A DNA stretch of 64,000 bases from Agapetus fuscipes (GCA_951799405.1 OX637353.1:9362001-9426000), one strand, 5' to 3'; numbered from the stretch's first letter, positions 21,411 through 32,712 are shown. Notes: generated by a model from the sequence alone, not told the origin. A program made the numbers and translations.

Positions 21411-21821
21411 TATATATTGGCAACGTTAACTTGATACATTTATGATTTTATGTATTAAAGCTTCCTACATCCTCAGATTTTAATGTCTCAAAAAAGAAAA
21501 ATCAACCTTATTTTTTCACCGGACAACGCTTCGGAGAAAGTATTTTTAAAGTTAAGTTTTTTTTTGTATTTTTAAATCAATTGATTTTTTTGTGAAATAA
21601 GGATTTTTTGTAATCATAAACTATTTTTAAACCCATTTTCTTGATCGACCGTTAACTATTGTCTAAATTTTGTTTTGTTATCATTTTGTATCAATTACCT
21701 CTTCCATAGTGCCGTCAAAGATTATTATAATCGTTCAGTATTAATCGTAAGAATATTGTTAACACATTATAGTCAATGAGGATACAACTTCAACGAATAT
21801 ACTCATAGCTGTATCAGTTAG

Positions 21822-22300
21822 ATGCCTTTAGGCTTGAAATGCGACCGCAAGACTGATCTTCGTGTTGTCCAAATCTCTCACATCACTCCGCTGTTGAAAG
21901 AACTACATTTGCTTCATTTTCCTGAGAGGGTGGTCTACCGTCTGTGTTTGATGGTAAGCAAAGCTCTTTATGGTTTGTATCCGTCATATCTACCAGACAT
22001 GTTTTCCCTCTTTGAGGTGAGTGTGAAGGAGAGGACACTGAGGTCATGGGGAAGTATTGCTCTCATTTTGATGCAGCCTTGCCATCAAATACGCAAAAAT
22101 TTTGAGGATCACGTTTTTCGGAATGCGGGACCGATGAAATGGACTGACTGCAACTCGAAGTGAAGGATCCATAATATATTGTAATTTTTAAGAGAACACT
22201 GAAAGCGAACCTTTATAAAATATTTCATTCGTGTTAAGGAGGGCTCTTGTGGTGTGACACATACAAAATGGAGCCCTTTTATCATGTGTGATATAATAAT
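21822..22300 (+). pseudogene. LINE-1 (L2/CR1-like) reverse transcriptase C-terminus and 3' end
   Basis: The frame at 21822-22163 contains HITPLLKELHLLHFPERV, then KALYGLYPSYLPDM and LRSW. This is the thumb/C-terminal signature of L2/CR1-like LINE reverse transcriptases (LHWLP..RI.FK....KAL.G.AP.YL.D). After the stop the next codons still read as a KRTLKANLYK-like end. The 3' UTR (22238-22300: GAGGGCTCTTGTGGTGTGAC ... ATAATAATTAT) is nearly the same as the 3' tail of SINE-B. The copy is 5' truncated and not functional. Confidence 0.75.
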
Positions 22301-22643
22301 TATATATGCATGTTAGCAGGAGGCTTAACTAGAGTATTAATAACCTATGTAAATGCTAAGTTAACACATATTAAGGTTTAAATAAATTACAAACTTAGCA
22401 GTTGTACCATTTGTGGAGCCTGAATCTTGTACGCCATGTTACTAGAATTATCTTAATCCGATTACTTCTATAGCAGGTCAATTTATTAGATATGATCTGT
22501 GTCATAGTTAAAGATGCTGGAGAAGTTGAACAGTTTCAAAGATTCCATAATGATGCGTGCCTAAATCTACCATGATTATAAAAACAAGATTTTCAGCGTA
22601 TCTTTGTGAAAGTTTATTTTTATAAAATAAAATTTTGTTAAAA

Positions 22644-22742
22644 TTCACTTTTTGAGTTTTTTTTATACACATTTACACTTGAAAATGGTATGTACTTCTT
22701 CTCCTAAAACGGTTTGTGTATAAAATAAACTCAAAAAATGAA
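22644..22742. mobile_element. MITE-M, 99-bp palindromic element
   Basis: Left arm TTCACTTTTTGAG ... TTTATACACA pairs with right arm TGTGTATAAAATAAACTC ... TTCATTTTTT (read in reverse), with about 40 bp between. A half copy is near 20425. Confidence 0.55.
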
Positions 22743-23106
22743 CTGCCACAATGATCTGAGCAAAACATTGATTATGGATATTTTTTCTCTGCAGGTTTCT
22801 GTCTAAGCATATGGGACTACGAACTTTTACAGCCAATTACAAAATATTTGTTTCATTGTGCGTAGCAGCCCGGCCAAATTTTGTTACATATTTTCTAGAA
22901 AATTTTAATGTGCCATTTTGGAGAATATATTTATATTTCCATTTTGAAGAATCTATTTATGTTTTTAACAAATCCGTTAAAGGTGCATTACAAATAATTT
23001 GTTTGCCATTATTTTTGTTAACAACTACATACTTTTGCTTATTTCTTCGATGCATTTACATGGTAAAACACTGTTTTAACAAGCGTTTTATACTAAACAT
23101 ATAACT

Positions 23107-23252
23107 TGTACAGAAACAAAAACAGCCATCTAGGATTGCACTGCTAACGAGATAAATACAAGGAAAGATGCAGAATTTCATTGTAGGTGTTTCGATATAT
23201 TTATTTAATTTTTGGAAGAAATCCTAGATTGCCGATTTTGATGTTATCCTAC
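23107..23252. mobile_element. MITE-J copy
   Basis: TGTACAGAAACAAAAACAGC, CATCTAGGATT and GAGATAAATA on the left. ATATATTTATTTAATTTTTG, AAATCCTAGATTGCCGA and a TGATGTTATCC end on the right. It aligns with the palindrome at 41050. Confidence 0.6.
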
Positions 23253-23511
23253 TTGTATGTGTTTGTCGGTTATTGAAGAGCGGTAGAAGCGACACGACTC
23301 TTTGGTCAACATAAAGTGCTGGTAATCGATTTGTTCCACTCGCTAAAAGTCACAACCACTATAATCCTGTCTCTTGCAAAGCTGGTGATATGCATGGAGG
23401 AAGTACTTCAATGAAGTGGCTATGAATGTGATTCAGTTCCAAACGACATGATGCACCATCTTTGACACCATACATTTTTGATAGTGCTATCTCGCTCACG
23501 ACATATGTTTT

Positions 23512-23740
23512 TAAAAAAAATATATTTGTGAAGAGGAATGCAATTCACCAACCTACTTTGCCTGGCCAGTTGTCTTCATACGAAAGCAGAAGCCTGTGTG
23601 TATGCAATAACATCTGTTGAACCAGGGTCGAAGTTATAGCCAAATGAGCCAGACGTGATTCTAAACCAACGTATTCTGTTAAAAATACACTAGTCAAGAA
23701 CAGCGATTTGACGCCCACGACGATTATACCGAAGATGTTT
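23512..23740 (-). mobile_element. SINE-F, longest copy
   Basis: On the reverse strand: degenerate tRNA-like head (GTCGTGGGCG ... TTGGTTTAGAATCACG), joint AACTTCGACCCTGGTTCAAC, then GCCAGGCAAAGTAGGTTGG and GAATTGCATTCCTCTTCAC, ending in an A-rich stretch. Confidence 0.6.
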
Positions 23741-24208
23741 TTGTCATTTTCTATGTAAACAACGTGTCTCCACTTCGTTTTCAATCTACGTACATATCAC
23801 CATAGAAACCATGAAATCACCATTGCAACGATATTTGTTACAAGTGTTGTTGAAAGTATGAAAATATCTGATAAATTCCTAATTCAAAAATGTTCCGACC
23901 TCATTGTGTACGGGATGATTTTTACAAGTGCCTATACATTTCCGCGAGAATAGAAGTTACATATTTGAATAAACAAGTACCTACATACTAGAACATCACT
24001 AGTTCTAAAAATGGCTGTCACTTTTGCGAGCAAAATATTAAAAAAAAGAAAAATAAATTGTATCCGTATTTTTGACCGTAGTCATATGAAATAGTTTTTT
24101 TCTACTCCCATTTGGTAATTTACTAATTGCAAAACGGCTAACGCAATCACAATGCTATACATTTCCAACTATACATACGCAACTGATAACGGTGTTGAAA
24201 TGAAAATG
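23741..24208. other. Unassigned intergenic DNA
   Basis: No gene or repeat recognised. Confidence 0.45.
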
Positions 24209-24325
24209 TGCGCATGCGCATTGTCAGAAATGGAACCATTTTTGAATTTCGAGTATCAACCTTGTATGAGGCTATCCTTCTAAGCGACCGATAACAAACT
24301 ATTATTGGCCGTTTCCATAGCAACC
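24209..24325. promoter_or_regulatory. Cluster of NRF1, CCAAT and RFX-type sites
   Basis: TGCGCATGCGCA (24209-24220) is a perfect NRF1/Ewg palindrome. ATTGG (24304-24308) is a reversed CCAAT box. GTTTCCATAGCAACC (24311-24325) matches the palindromic RFX X-box. All lie within 117 bp. The combination is typical of TATA-less and ciliary-gene promoters, but I find no adjacent first exon on either strand. Confidence 0.45.
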
Positions 24326-24580
24326 ACGTTTAAACGTCAGCCATTACATGAATATTTTCAATTTATTGATAGTTCCTCCCCACTATGTTCAATCTTTGTT
24401 CAAATGAAAATGAATATATTTTATGCGTAGAGTCAAATAAAATTTGTTAAAAGTGTAGTAATTCATCAATGTTATTTATCAAAGTACTCCAAATTGTAGC
24501 TTTCCTTTTTTCGAACAGAAGGCTTGAAAGGAAAATAATGCAAGATATTTTCACCGCAAAAAAAAACAAACTTAAACAGT

Positions 24581-24816
24581 TACTTGGCTAATAGGTCGGT
24601 ATGAGGTTGACCATCTATGCTGTAAAAACTAAGTTCTCTTTGCCAATGACACCCCTGCTTCAGTGGTTGCAGGGCTTATGTTTATTTGAGTTTTGGGTTT
24701 GAATGTTAAACCTTATATGCGGCATGTATAAGCGCAACCTTATATGTGTCTGCTTGTGGGCATAAATTTAAAATGAATCCCAAATGTAATATATCTTTAC
24801 AGATTAGATTAGATAA
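24581..24816 (+). repeat. Rep-C, full-length, ATTAG tail
   Basis: From TTGGCTAATAGGTCGGTATGAG to TTTACAGATTAGATTAGATAAT. Moderately diverged, with a deletion around GGGAAGGTCGG. Confidence 0.8.
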
Positions 24817-25310
24817 TCGAGGGGAATGATAAATTACACGGTTTGACAAAGGTGGGGCTTTAATTACTTCAAATGGACGAGTACAGTATAATGACTATTA
24901 TTTACTATTTTATTTATTTCATGGTCGTAGAAAAAGTATTGTATGCCACTGCACGTAATTAGTCTTTGTAACACTCTTGATTTCTATTGTGCCATTCGGC
25001 TGCGCCTCATGGCACAAACTAGCACTCGTGTTACAAAGACTATCATTACTAGGCAGTGGCATAAATAACTATTAAGTGAATTTTTATTGCACATTTTATA
25101 AGCATTTATTTTCTTTTGTAAGCACATTTAGTTTGGTATTTATTTTTTCCCCATTAAGGTAGCACAACTCTTCACAGCTGGAAGATAACCGATAGACTGA
25201 ATTAGGATTTTTGTATAATAAGTGGGTTAGCGCATTCCTAATTCTCAAATGATTGCTTTCTTAGCCCTTCTTAGCCCATCTTGTTATTATATATAAAGAT
25301 GGTGATATGT
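24817..25310. other. Intergenic DNA with a dispersed inverted repeat
   Basis: ATGCCACTGCACGTAATTAGTCTTTGTAAC (24952 on) is mirrored by GTTACAAAGAC ... ACTAGGCAGTGGCAT (25029-25064), giving arms of about 30 bp around a TGCGCCTCATGGCACAA centre. It is a small palindromic element or hairpin. The rest is unassigned. Confidence 0.45.
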
Positions 25311-25429
25311 ACATCAAGGACGTTTAAACTCAACCATAGCGTTAACCAAAAATGTACACAAACCAAAAAGGCGCTATTTTATTTTCCATTCATTTTTAGG
25401 AGAGTTAAAACTGAAGTCGTTAACTTGGT
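25311..25429. mobile_element. MITE-D copy
   Basis: ACGTTTAAACTCAACCATAG at the left and AAGGCGCTATTTTATTTTCC at the centre. The right arm has decayed to GAGAGTTAAAACTGAAGTCG. Confidence 0.65.
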
Positions 25430-25657
25430 AGTGCAGAAGAAATGCGAGCATAACTTCTTCGCAGCATTAGGTTACATGGAGGATGGACGGAAGTGCCAAG
25501 ATTTACAAGGAAACGCCTGTTGAACAAGTGACAACATGGAAATTTACCTTAATTGCATTTGCCCAAGATTACCAGTTCAGATTTGGTTTTCCTGTTACGA
25601 AATATGGATTTTTTTGTGGCAATATATTTTGTAACATCAGATTTTTTAAATCAAGAA

Positions 25658-25984
25658 CCTGTAACTGTAACTGTAACTCTGTCGCCATTCCGCTAGGGGT
25701 GGCCAGAGCCTCTGCAGAGGTGCCTCCATTTTTTCCTATCCTTACATACCTCCTTCAATTCATTCATATCCATCACCTTTTTCATGCATTTTCTTCTTTT
25801 ACGCTCACTTTGTATATCCCATTCTTTCACAATCTCCTCAATCTGATCACTCCATACTTTTCTCGGTCGTCCCTTCCCTCTTTTTCCTTTCACACTTTCT
25901 TTGTATACATACTTTGTCAGTCTATCATCATTCATTCTTTCCACATGTCCAAACCATCTCATCACATTCTTCCAATATTTTCTT
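25658..25984 (-). pseudogene. LINE-3 reverse transcriptase C-terminus, 5' truncated
   Basis: The reverse-strand open frame 25693-25965 starts MMRWFGHVERMNDDRLTKYV, continues through GKRGKGRPRKVWSDQIEEIV and ends KKWRHLCRGSGHP. This order (WFGHVERM, GRPRK.W.D, DR..WR) is the standard C-terminal end of many arthropod LINE reverse transcriptases. After the stop, CGGAATGGCGACAGAG leads to a (TTACAG)n tail at 25658-25680. It is intact over 90 codons but lacks the RT core, so it is a dead-on-arrival copy. The plus-strand frame across it is a shadow. Confidence 0.75.
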
Positions 25985-26019
25985 TATTAAATTTTACATA
26001 CAATTTTACTTTAGGTACC

Positions 26020-26356
26020 TATAATCTATAATCTAAGTTGCAAAGATATGTTACATTTTAATAATAATAATAATAAAATATTCATGAAAAGTGTTCTACA
26101 GAAGATTTACATAGGATGCAGCTTTTTAACTTAAGTAAAAAAAATGGATGTATATTAAACGTATTCTCACAAGCAGAGACGCTTAAGTTCGTGTTTAAAC
26201 ATGCCGCATGTAAACCAACAATATAAAACCCAATCTCAAATGAAATATGCCGTGCAACTATTGCCGACCTTCCCTGAAAAAGGGGTGACATTGGAAAAGT
26301 GAAGCATTTTTTACAGTATGGGTGGTCAGCCTTATACCAACCCATAAGTCAAGGAA
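26020..26356 (-). repeat. Rep-C, full-length with about 90-bp internal insertion, ATTATAG tail
   Basis: Tail CTATAATCTATAATCTAAG, then GTTGCAAAGATATGTTACATTT, after which a (TAA)n-rich stretch of unrelated sequence (about 26060-26148) interrupts before TATTAAACGTATTCTCACAAG. The remainder runs to ATAAGTCAAGGAA. Confidence 0.8.
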
Positions 26357-26644
26357 TACAAACCTGATAAGTAATGAAAATATTTAAGTATAGATAGAAC
26401 TATAATAAAAAAAACTGTAAGTGTATTGGAAAACGGCTTTTCATTGTGTCCAAAGAAACATATATTCATTTTTTCTCATTGTCATTTTGTTTTCACCTGA
26501 ATTTGAAGAAAGCTTTATTGCATGTATTGAATCTTAAAAAACTTGCAAAGCAATTGAGCTTCTGATACTCTTTCGGGTAAAATCGTTTCATTTTAGTTTC
26601 TTGTTGTTTTGGCGTGATTTTTGTAGTGAGAAAATTTCATTACT

Positions 26645-26866
26645 GGTGGGAAGGGAAGACCGAGGAAGAAATAAGTAGACCAAATAGATGTGATTGCATA
26701 AGAATGGAGCCTGCAGAGTAAGAATAAGAGAAGATTATATAAAAGGAAAGTGACGAATGCTGAAGAGATAAAAAAGATATAAAGGATTGAAAAAAGTAGA
26801 GATGCATCTTCGGAGGTACCAGCCACCCCTAGTGCAACGGCGCGGCGGCAGGATACAGTACAGTAC
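26645..26866 (+). mobile_element. LINE-3 3' end fragment
   Basis: GGGAAGGGAAGACCGAGG (GKGRPRK-like) through GATGCATCTTCGGAGGTACCAGCC to GCAGGATACAGTACAG. Several in-frame stops. Confidence 0.6.
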
Positions 26867-26970
26867 CGCGATGAAAAACAATAAAAAAATGATCGCACTT
26901 GATTTTATATAAGCAGGTTAGATTTATACTAGTTTTTTTGCATTATTACTTTGCGTCTTACTACAGTTCG

Positions 26971-27222
26971 TTCCTTAGTGCTTGTTTGTCTTATATCCAT
27001 CAGAGGTGATTTCACATGAGCAATGTTTGTGTACTGGACGAATGTGTCTTACGAAAAGTGGAAATTGATTTTTAAAATATTTCAAACGACTCTCATATTA
27101 TCGTGTTTTTTGTTTAGATCAGATTGTGTAAATTGTGATAAGTACGTACAAATGTAAGACAATTTCATTGAAAGATCATCTTTGAATCAAATGGTAGATA
27201 AGCCAAACAAGCACTGAGGGGA
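26971..27222. mobile_element. MITE-E, uninterrupted copy
   Basis: TIRs CTTAGTGCTTGTTTG (left) and CAAACAAGCACTGAGGGG (right, reversed) enclose about 220 bp with ATTTCACATGAGCAATG near the left end and TGATCTAAAC..ACACGATAATATGAGAG (reverse strand) in the middle. No coding capacity. Confidence 0.7.
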
Positions 27223-27680
27223 CGAGTTAATACTCGGAATCACTTAAGCCGCGATTATGATCGCGTTTATAAATGACAGGAAGAGCTATCGGCCTGTAAA
27301 TGACGATTTAATACTCCTAAACGACCAGGCAATAAGGCATCTTCTCAATACCCAGCGTAATTATTGCCATGAGGCCATTTTTTATTGCCAGAATTTGCAT
27401 TTTCGCGGCCGCCTCGGTGAAGACCCGGTAGCTGCCTCGCTCTTACATAACCACGCTGAACCTTTTGGCCCCTCAGAAAAAAAATATGGCCCTTTTGATG
27501 ATAATTGCACCCATTCACGCTAACTTCCCTGATGCTGCTTAAAACAATGTAACCTTAAGGATGTCTAAGTTGTGTTTTTTTTATTTGGTTCTCATTTTCT
27601 CTCATCTTTTTTTAATTCTTTGTTATGTACAGATTCAGAGGTACTTCCAGCATGTACCTGGAATATTTACTTTCGCAGTC
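27223..27680. other. GC-balanced unassigned stretch with an 88-codon frame
   Basis: 27257-27523 is open on the plus strand and the DNA is unusually balanced for this window (GCATTTTCGCGGCCGCCTCGG). The peptide has no domain I recognise. It could be a conserved non-coding element rather than a gene. Confidence 0.35.
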
Positions 27681-27732
27681 CTTTGGCTTACCCTTTGGCT
27701 CACCCTCGGCTCACCCTCGGCTCACCCTCGGC
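27681..27732 (+). repeat. 11-bp tandem repeat
   Basis: About 4.5 copies of GGCTCACCCTC, the first two diverged (GGCTTACCCTT). Confidence 0.85.
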
Positions 27733-27884
27733 CATCACTCACTGACGTCACAGATATGTATTTTGAATAAATAATGTTAGTATTTTATTATCTTAAAATA
27801 ACAAAACAGCTTGTTGTACCGAAAATCAGTAGATTGATGTTCAACTAACTGCATCTTCTTATCTTATGGAATATTTATTCCTAT

Positions 27885-28148
27885 TATATTTAAATGATTT
27901 ATTTGATGAGCGTTGATGCTGCGTGAATCATACCTCAAGAGTCTTGCCTTCTTCTGAAAGGTCTTGGCCGTTGCTGTAGAAAACGACTGCGGTGTTTGAT
28001 CTTTGGTAAAGGCAAATAAATTTTTAAGCCCCACAAAGATCATAGTTATTTGATATTTAGGTACCTTCATGATTTTTGTGCTCCGTTGGGATCAAACCTA
28101 CAACCTTTCGAATACATGACTTAAAAGCGTTGACCAGTGTTAAAGTCC
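27885..28148 (-). mobile_element. SINE-B, diverged
   Basis: Reverse copy from AAATGATTTATTTGATGAGCG to GCGTTGACCAGTGTTAAAGTCC. The GTGCTCCGTTGGGATCAAACC head block is mutated but clear. Confidence 0.75.
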
Positions 28149-28281
28149 AAAGCGGTCGCATGAGGCGTGTTGAACCTATTTATTTTCATAAAAAAGAAGA
28201 CCGACTTACTGCAGCTACTTCACTTAAAGACGGGGTTTCCTTTTCCCCAAGAATGCAATATGTCTTCTATATCAAATCTAT

Positions 28282-28285
28282 ATAT
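28282..28285 (+). repeat. Target-site duplication ATAT of solo LTR
   Basis: ATAT precedes the LTR and is repeated at 28658-28661. Confidence 0.5.
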
Positions 28286-28657
28286 TGTAACAAATGTGTG
28301 TTTTTACTACAGTCTGAGTGTGTCTGTACCTCTAGATTTAAGTGTTTAAATAATTATACTTGTAGGTACATATTTGTTCGATGGTGTGAGCATTCGCTCG
28401 AATTTTCTAAATACGGTAGAATACTTTGGCAAAGTCACGAATGTTCCAGTTCCCGATTTTTCGACAACCCTCCTTATGTCATAATTACTATATAAAGGGT
28501 TAAAGCTATCTGTAACGTAGACTTGTATTAGAGCCATCGAACTGAACAGTTAAAAAGCCACTCTGTAATAGAACCAAATGTAAACGGAATCTTAAAATAA
28601 ATTGTGCGAAAAAAATAAAGTGAGGTTTTTATTAAATTGAACCCGTAAATCGTAACA
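28286..28657 (+). mobile_element. Solo LTR, LTR-H family, 372 bp
   Basis: Starts TGTAACAAATGTGTG and ends CCCGTAAATCGTAACA, flanked by ATAT on both sides. Inside are TATATAAAGG (TATA box), GACTTGTATTAGAGCC and AAAATAAATTG/AATAAAG (poly(A) signals). With no adjoining internal sequence it is a recombination-derived solo LTR, probably of a Ty3/gypsy-like element given the 4-bp duplication. Confidence 0.75.
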
Positions 28658-29020
28658 ATATCGTATTAGGTAAATACTGTTTCATTGCCTTATCAATGTT
28701 AACGAAAACAAACCAATAAACTAATCAATCAAATAGCATGTTAAGCTCACACATTGCCTTGAAAAATTACAGTTTAAATGTCATAAACTCATAAACAGTT
28801 CGCTAGATTTCACCGTGACATTGCTATATTGCGTCCGCCGTATTGAGACCTTTAACCACCTTCGTTAGCTGCTTCAGAAGTCGGTGCGTGCCAGCGTCCA
28901 TTAAGTCTTCGGCAAGGAAGCCATCAGTCTATCAAAGCTCGCCATTTGTCTGGAAATCCTATCATATTTAAATTGAGTGACGGTGAACTGATTGGCAAAT
29001 CAAGATCAAAGGAGCTCCAC
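28658..29020. other. Unassigned, GC-balanced patch
   Basis: 28845-28975 (GCGTCCGCCGTATTGAGACC, GGTGCGTGCCAGCGTCC) is richer in GC and CpG than its surroundings. No coding frame or repeat match. Confidence 0.35.
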
Positions 29021-29155
29021 CCCAAGTATAAAACTTTACGTCCAAACTCAACGATGAAAAATATGGAAATAAAAATGCTCACTTGAAGTGCTATTGCAGT
29101 TTTTTTACTTTTTTTGTTGAACGCTGTGGTTGAGTTTAAACGTTAATCTTTATAA
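29021..29155. mobile_element. MITE-D, near full-length
   Basis: CCCAAGTATAAAACTTTACG ... AACTCAACGATG, a central GAAGTGCTATTGC, and AACGCTGTGGTTGAG with TTTAAACGTTAATC at the right. Confidence 0.75.
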
Positions 29156-29299
29156 TTGCGAGATTCGAACATGAGAAGTCTCACCAATGATATTCTTAAT
29201 GAATCGTATGGAAACATATGCTCCAATCTGATTCTTTTTTGTGAAATGATAAATACATGTAAACAAAGACAATGAAATTATTTGTCATATAACATTTTC

Positions 29300-29342
29300 A
29301 TGTTATTTTCTAAAAAATCCTAGATCTCTGCCATCTGTTCAA
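29300..29342. mobile_element. MITE-J half copy
   Basis: TTTTCTAAAAAATCCTAGATCTCTGCCATC, one arm only. Confidence 0.35.
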
Positions 29343-29456
29343 GATCATACCTTCATAAAAAAATATAAAGGCTACGGAAGAATAAAAAAAGTGAAAACAA
29401 ATATTTTTGGTTACAAGCTACTTTCTCAATCTCCTTGTAATTCCATTTATTTATAT

Positions 29457-29822
29457 TGTTACAAATGCATAGGTACATGCCTGCGTGTTTTGTGGTTGTG
29501 AAGCTAGGCGTGTTTACTTGCTGTGTATGTTTGTGTATAGAAATGAGTGTTGGTCAATTTGAACCGTTGATACTTCTGGTACTCTCTAGAAATATATATT
29601 CTAGAGGCGCCTAGTCAATGCAGGAACATGCGAGATTAAGCTTTGGTCACATATAAATAGGCTGCAGTAATGTAAAGCAAACAGTGATCGATTAACGCTC
29701 TAGCCGTGAAACTAACAAAGACAGAAGTTGCAGAGCGAACTATATTTTGTAATCTCTTGTAAAAAAAAATACTGTGAAATAAACATGACCGCAATTTTAT
29801 TAAAAGTGAACCCGACATAACA
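29457..29822 (+). mobile_element. Solo LTR, LTR-H family, 366 bp
   Basis: TGTTACAAATGC at the start and GTGAACCCGACATAACA at the end. ATATAAATAGG (TATA), GTGAAATAAACA and TTTTATTAAAAGTGAACCC match the family order. Flanks ATAT and ATTT are an imperfect 4-bp duplication. Confidence 0.7.
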
Positions 29823-30426
29823 ATTTTAACAGTTTAACACATTTTTAAAAGACAAAGAATTCAATAATATTTTTCATTATGCAAGGCACAAATAAAAAAG
29901 ATCTTGATGAATACCTCTACACGCGCCAAGGGTCAAAATTAATATGGACGCAAAAGGAATACAAAAATCTCGCCCCGTCTTATGTTCCCATTTCATCAAT
30001 GAAATTAAAACTTTTCCACTCTGGCGGTTCTTTATCAAATCCGCACTTCAAACATGTCATCCTGCCGATAATGAAATTATTTAATTAAGAACCAACTAAT
30101 TATAAATATTTTTGCAATCGAAAAAAAGAAAACATTCGCGAGGATGTGGGAATTTTTATAAAATGCTTTCGACATATTATAAGACGGAAATGTGACTTGG
30201 GTTTTAAATCATTTTAATCCTCTTGTACTTACTGAGAGCTGGAACACTTTAACCCTATGTCTGCCGCTGATGAAAAAATATGGTCTACCTCGGCTTGAAA
30301 TACAATGCTTGAAAGTAGATACAACTGAATATTAAGGATCTGAAATCAACAATGATGGATCAAATTGGTTCATCACTTAAATTAAAAATACCCATAGATT
30401 TCAACGCGTGAACTTATTTAATTCGC
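29823..30426. other. Unassigned intergenic DNA
   Basis: No gene or repeat recognised. The short frame at 29879-30088 has no domain. Confidence 0.45.
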
Positions 30427-30685
30427 AAGTGGACGGTGGAACCTATTTTTTTGCAGGTAAGGGGGCCGGCCTGACGCCAACTACTTCGGTGAAGTGGAGG
30501 TTTCTCAGCTCCCAAGGGGGCTGATACTCATTTCTTCTGAAGGCTGAATAAGCCTTGCCAGTATTTTATTTTGGGTTTAAAACAAACACCGAAACGGGAA
30601 ATCATTTCTTACACCCTCGGTGGGATTCTAATCCGAGCTGTCGTCATGAAATACGAGCATTCTTCCAACTGGGCTATCGACCGGT
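30427..30685 (-). mobile_element. SINE-A, full-length
   Basis: Reverse copy from GGACGGTGGAACCTATTTTT to CCAACTGGGCTATCGACCGG. The AGGTAAGGGGGCCGGCCTGACGCC and CTCCCAAGGGGGCTG blocks are intact. Confidence 0.85.
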
Positions 30686-31764
30686 GCTTTGAAATATAAA
30701 GTCAAAATAAAAAAATTGCACAGCATACAAATTATACATTCATACAAAATGGCATATCTTGTCCTCAACACGATGCTTAGAGCTATAAGATGGAATATCT
30801 TGTGTGTGGCAGTAAACGGGATAGACTGCCCATGTACTCGGTGGCCTGGAGACATCAGAAGTGGAACTGAAAGGAAGCTCAATATTTATACGGATTAAAT
30901 TGACGTCATAATCTTTGCGACTAATCAATTAATATTCTTGAAATATCCTGTACTTTTCTTTAACTCAATGGTAAAAATAAAGCACTGCATTGCAACATCG
31001 TTATTATTAATTATTTAATGAGTAGTTTTGTATTTAATATAATTTTTATTTGCTCTCTTTCATTTCACTCGAGTGACATTTTTCGAGTCATCGTTGTCCT
31101 TAATTCTATGTTTTATGTATAATTTTATTTAAGTTTATATTTACTTATTTAAGTGACGGTGAACCTATGCACTAGTTTCTACAAACTCAAGTTATATATT
31201 TTATATCTAAGTTGCAGAAAATGATAAGTTTGTCTTATTTTAATAACGGATTTGAAATGCACCTTATTTGGTAGGTTTATTAATTTTAATAATGTTAAAT
31301 AAATACGGTAATTTAAGATTTTTCCAAAAATGAGAAAATCCATTTTCTTCTTTGACAAAGTTAAAAATGTTAAAATAATATTATTGAATTAACAGCAAAA
31401 TATACCAGTAAGTGCAGAATTTTTTTTAAAGTGCGCTTTTGAAGTACAGAAAAACGATAGCAAACGATAATAGAAGCTCGAAACAGCTATACCTACTTCA
31501 TAAAACATACGTTGGGTTACATTGTCTTTGTCCATTTTTACTATGGTAAATTCCCATCTTAACCTTTTAAACAAAACTGTTTTTTTCTTCTTTTGCATGT
31601 AAACAAGATACGTTCAGAATTTTTTTAAATTATTATGAGAAGTACAAGTATTCAGACATTGCCTACATTGTTGAAGGCAATATAATTTCTACAGAACGCG
31701 TGCCGAAGATTGCTCATAACTGCGTTGGACCACACACCAATTTTCTTAGTAGATCCTTAACCAG
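30686..31764. other. Unassigned intergenic DNA
   Basis: AT-rich, with no gene. Complementary short frames at 30689-30898 lack any domain. Confidence 0.45.
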
Positions 31765-31918
31765 CACTTCAAGTACAAAACATTCAGTTATAACTCAAGC
31801 ATGGCGTTTATAAAAAAAATATGAAAACACTATCAGCGCTACCAGTGTCGCGTTTAAGCTGTCATGCATTTTTAGTAAAACGCAACGGTTGAGTTGAAGT
31901 TAAAAGTAAAATACTTCG
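31765..31918. mobile_element. MITE-D copy
   Basis: CACTTCAAGTACAAAACATTC ... ACTCAAGCATGGCGTTTA and AAAACGCAACGGTTGAGTTG ... AAAATACTTCG form the two arms. The centre AGCGCTACCAGTGTCGCG is rearranged. Confidence 0.65.
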
Positions 31919-32270
31919 GAACAGACTCTCGTTACCATTTCCAAATGCGATGTACATAATACTTAAAATAAAAATATATTTGACGTTTAAGTGTCATTAA
32001 AAGTTTATGGAGTCATTTGTAGATGGCGAGGGGTCGAGGAAAGTTCAGACAGACTGGCTTGCAAGAATGCAGAGTTCAGACCAAGACTGTAAACAATAAG
32101 ACAGTGGATGAATGTCTTGTTATGATTTTACTTGGGGAGTTTTTTTTATTAAATTGCGATTTTGATTTATTTCACAAAATCGTTCACAATATACTGTACA
32201 CTTTTCACGCTCTGCTTACAGTGGTATCCGCGTTACAATTATTTAAGCGACTCTGTCTATTAATATTATT

Positions 32271-32447
32271 AGACGGCAAGAGTTGTAGGATGGATGTCCA
32301 TTTGAGATTTGGTTTTTATGTTGTAGGTTCACATGCGGCATGTGCAAGCGCTGTGCAAGCGCGAACTTGTACGTGTCTGGTTGTGAAAATGCATGTAATG
32401 TGAATCTCCAATGTAACATATCTTTGCAACTTAGATTAGATTAGATA
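32271..32447 (+). repeat. Rep-C, 3' two thirds, ATTAG tail
   Basis: GACGGCAAGAGTTGTAGG start, ATTTGAGATTTGGTTTTTATG, then a small tandem duplication (GTGCAAGCGCTGTGCAAGCGCG), and GCAACTTAGATTAGATTAGA tail. Confidence 0.8.
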
Positions 32448-32712
32448 TATGTGCCGCAGATGATTCTAAACATGGTAGATACTTCCACTAGGATTGTTCG
32501 ACACACCCCCATAATGGATTATACTAGAGGAAGACACACACACGAGCAAGTTACGTGTTCAGGCTCACGTCCCCACGAACTCTTACGTTCGTAACAATAT
32601 GTTATGTTAGTTCTCAGTATACGATTACATACATGGATTTTATTTGAGCTCCATGATTACATACATATTATATACACGCAGTAGCTTATTCTAATTCGTG
32701 AATAATATAATT

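Noticed and set aside
25483..26031. 182-codon plus-strand frame
   Set aside because: Antisense to the LINE-3 C-terminus, whose reverse-strand protein is recognisable.
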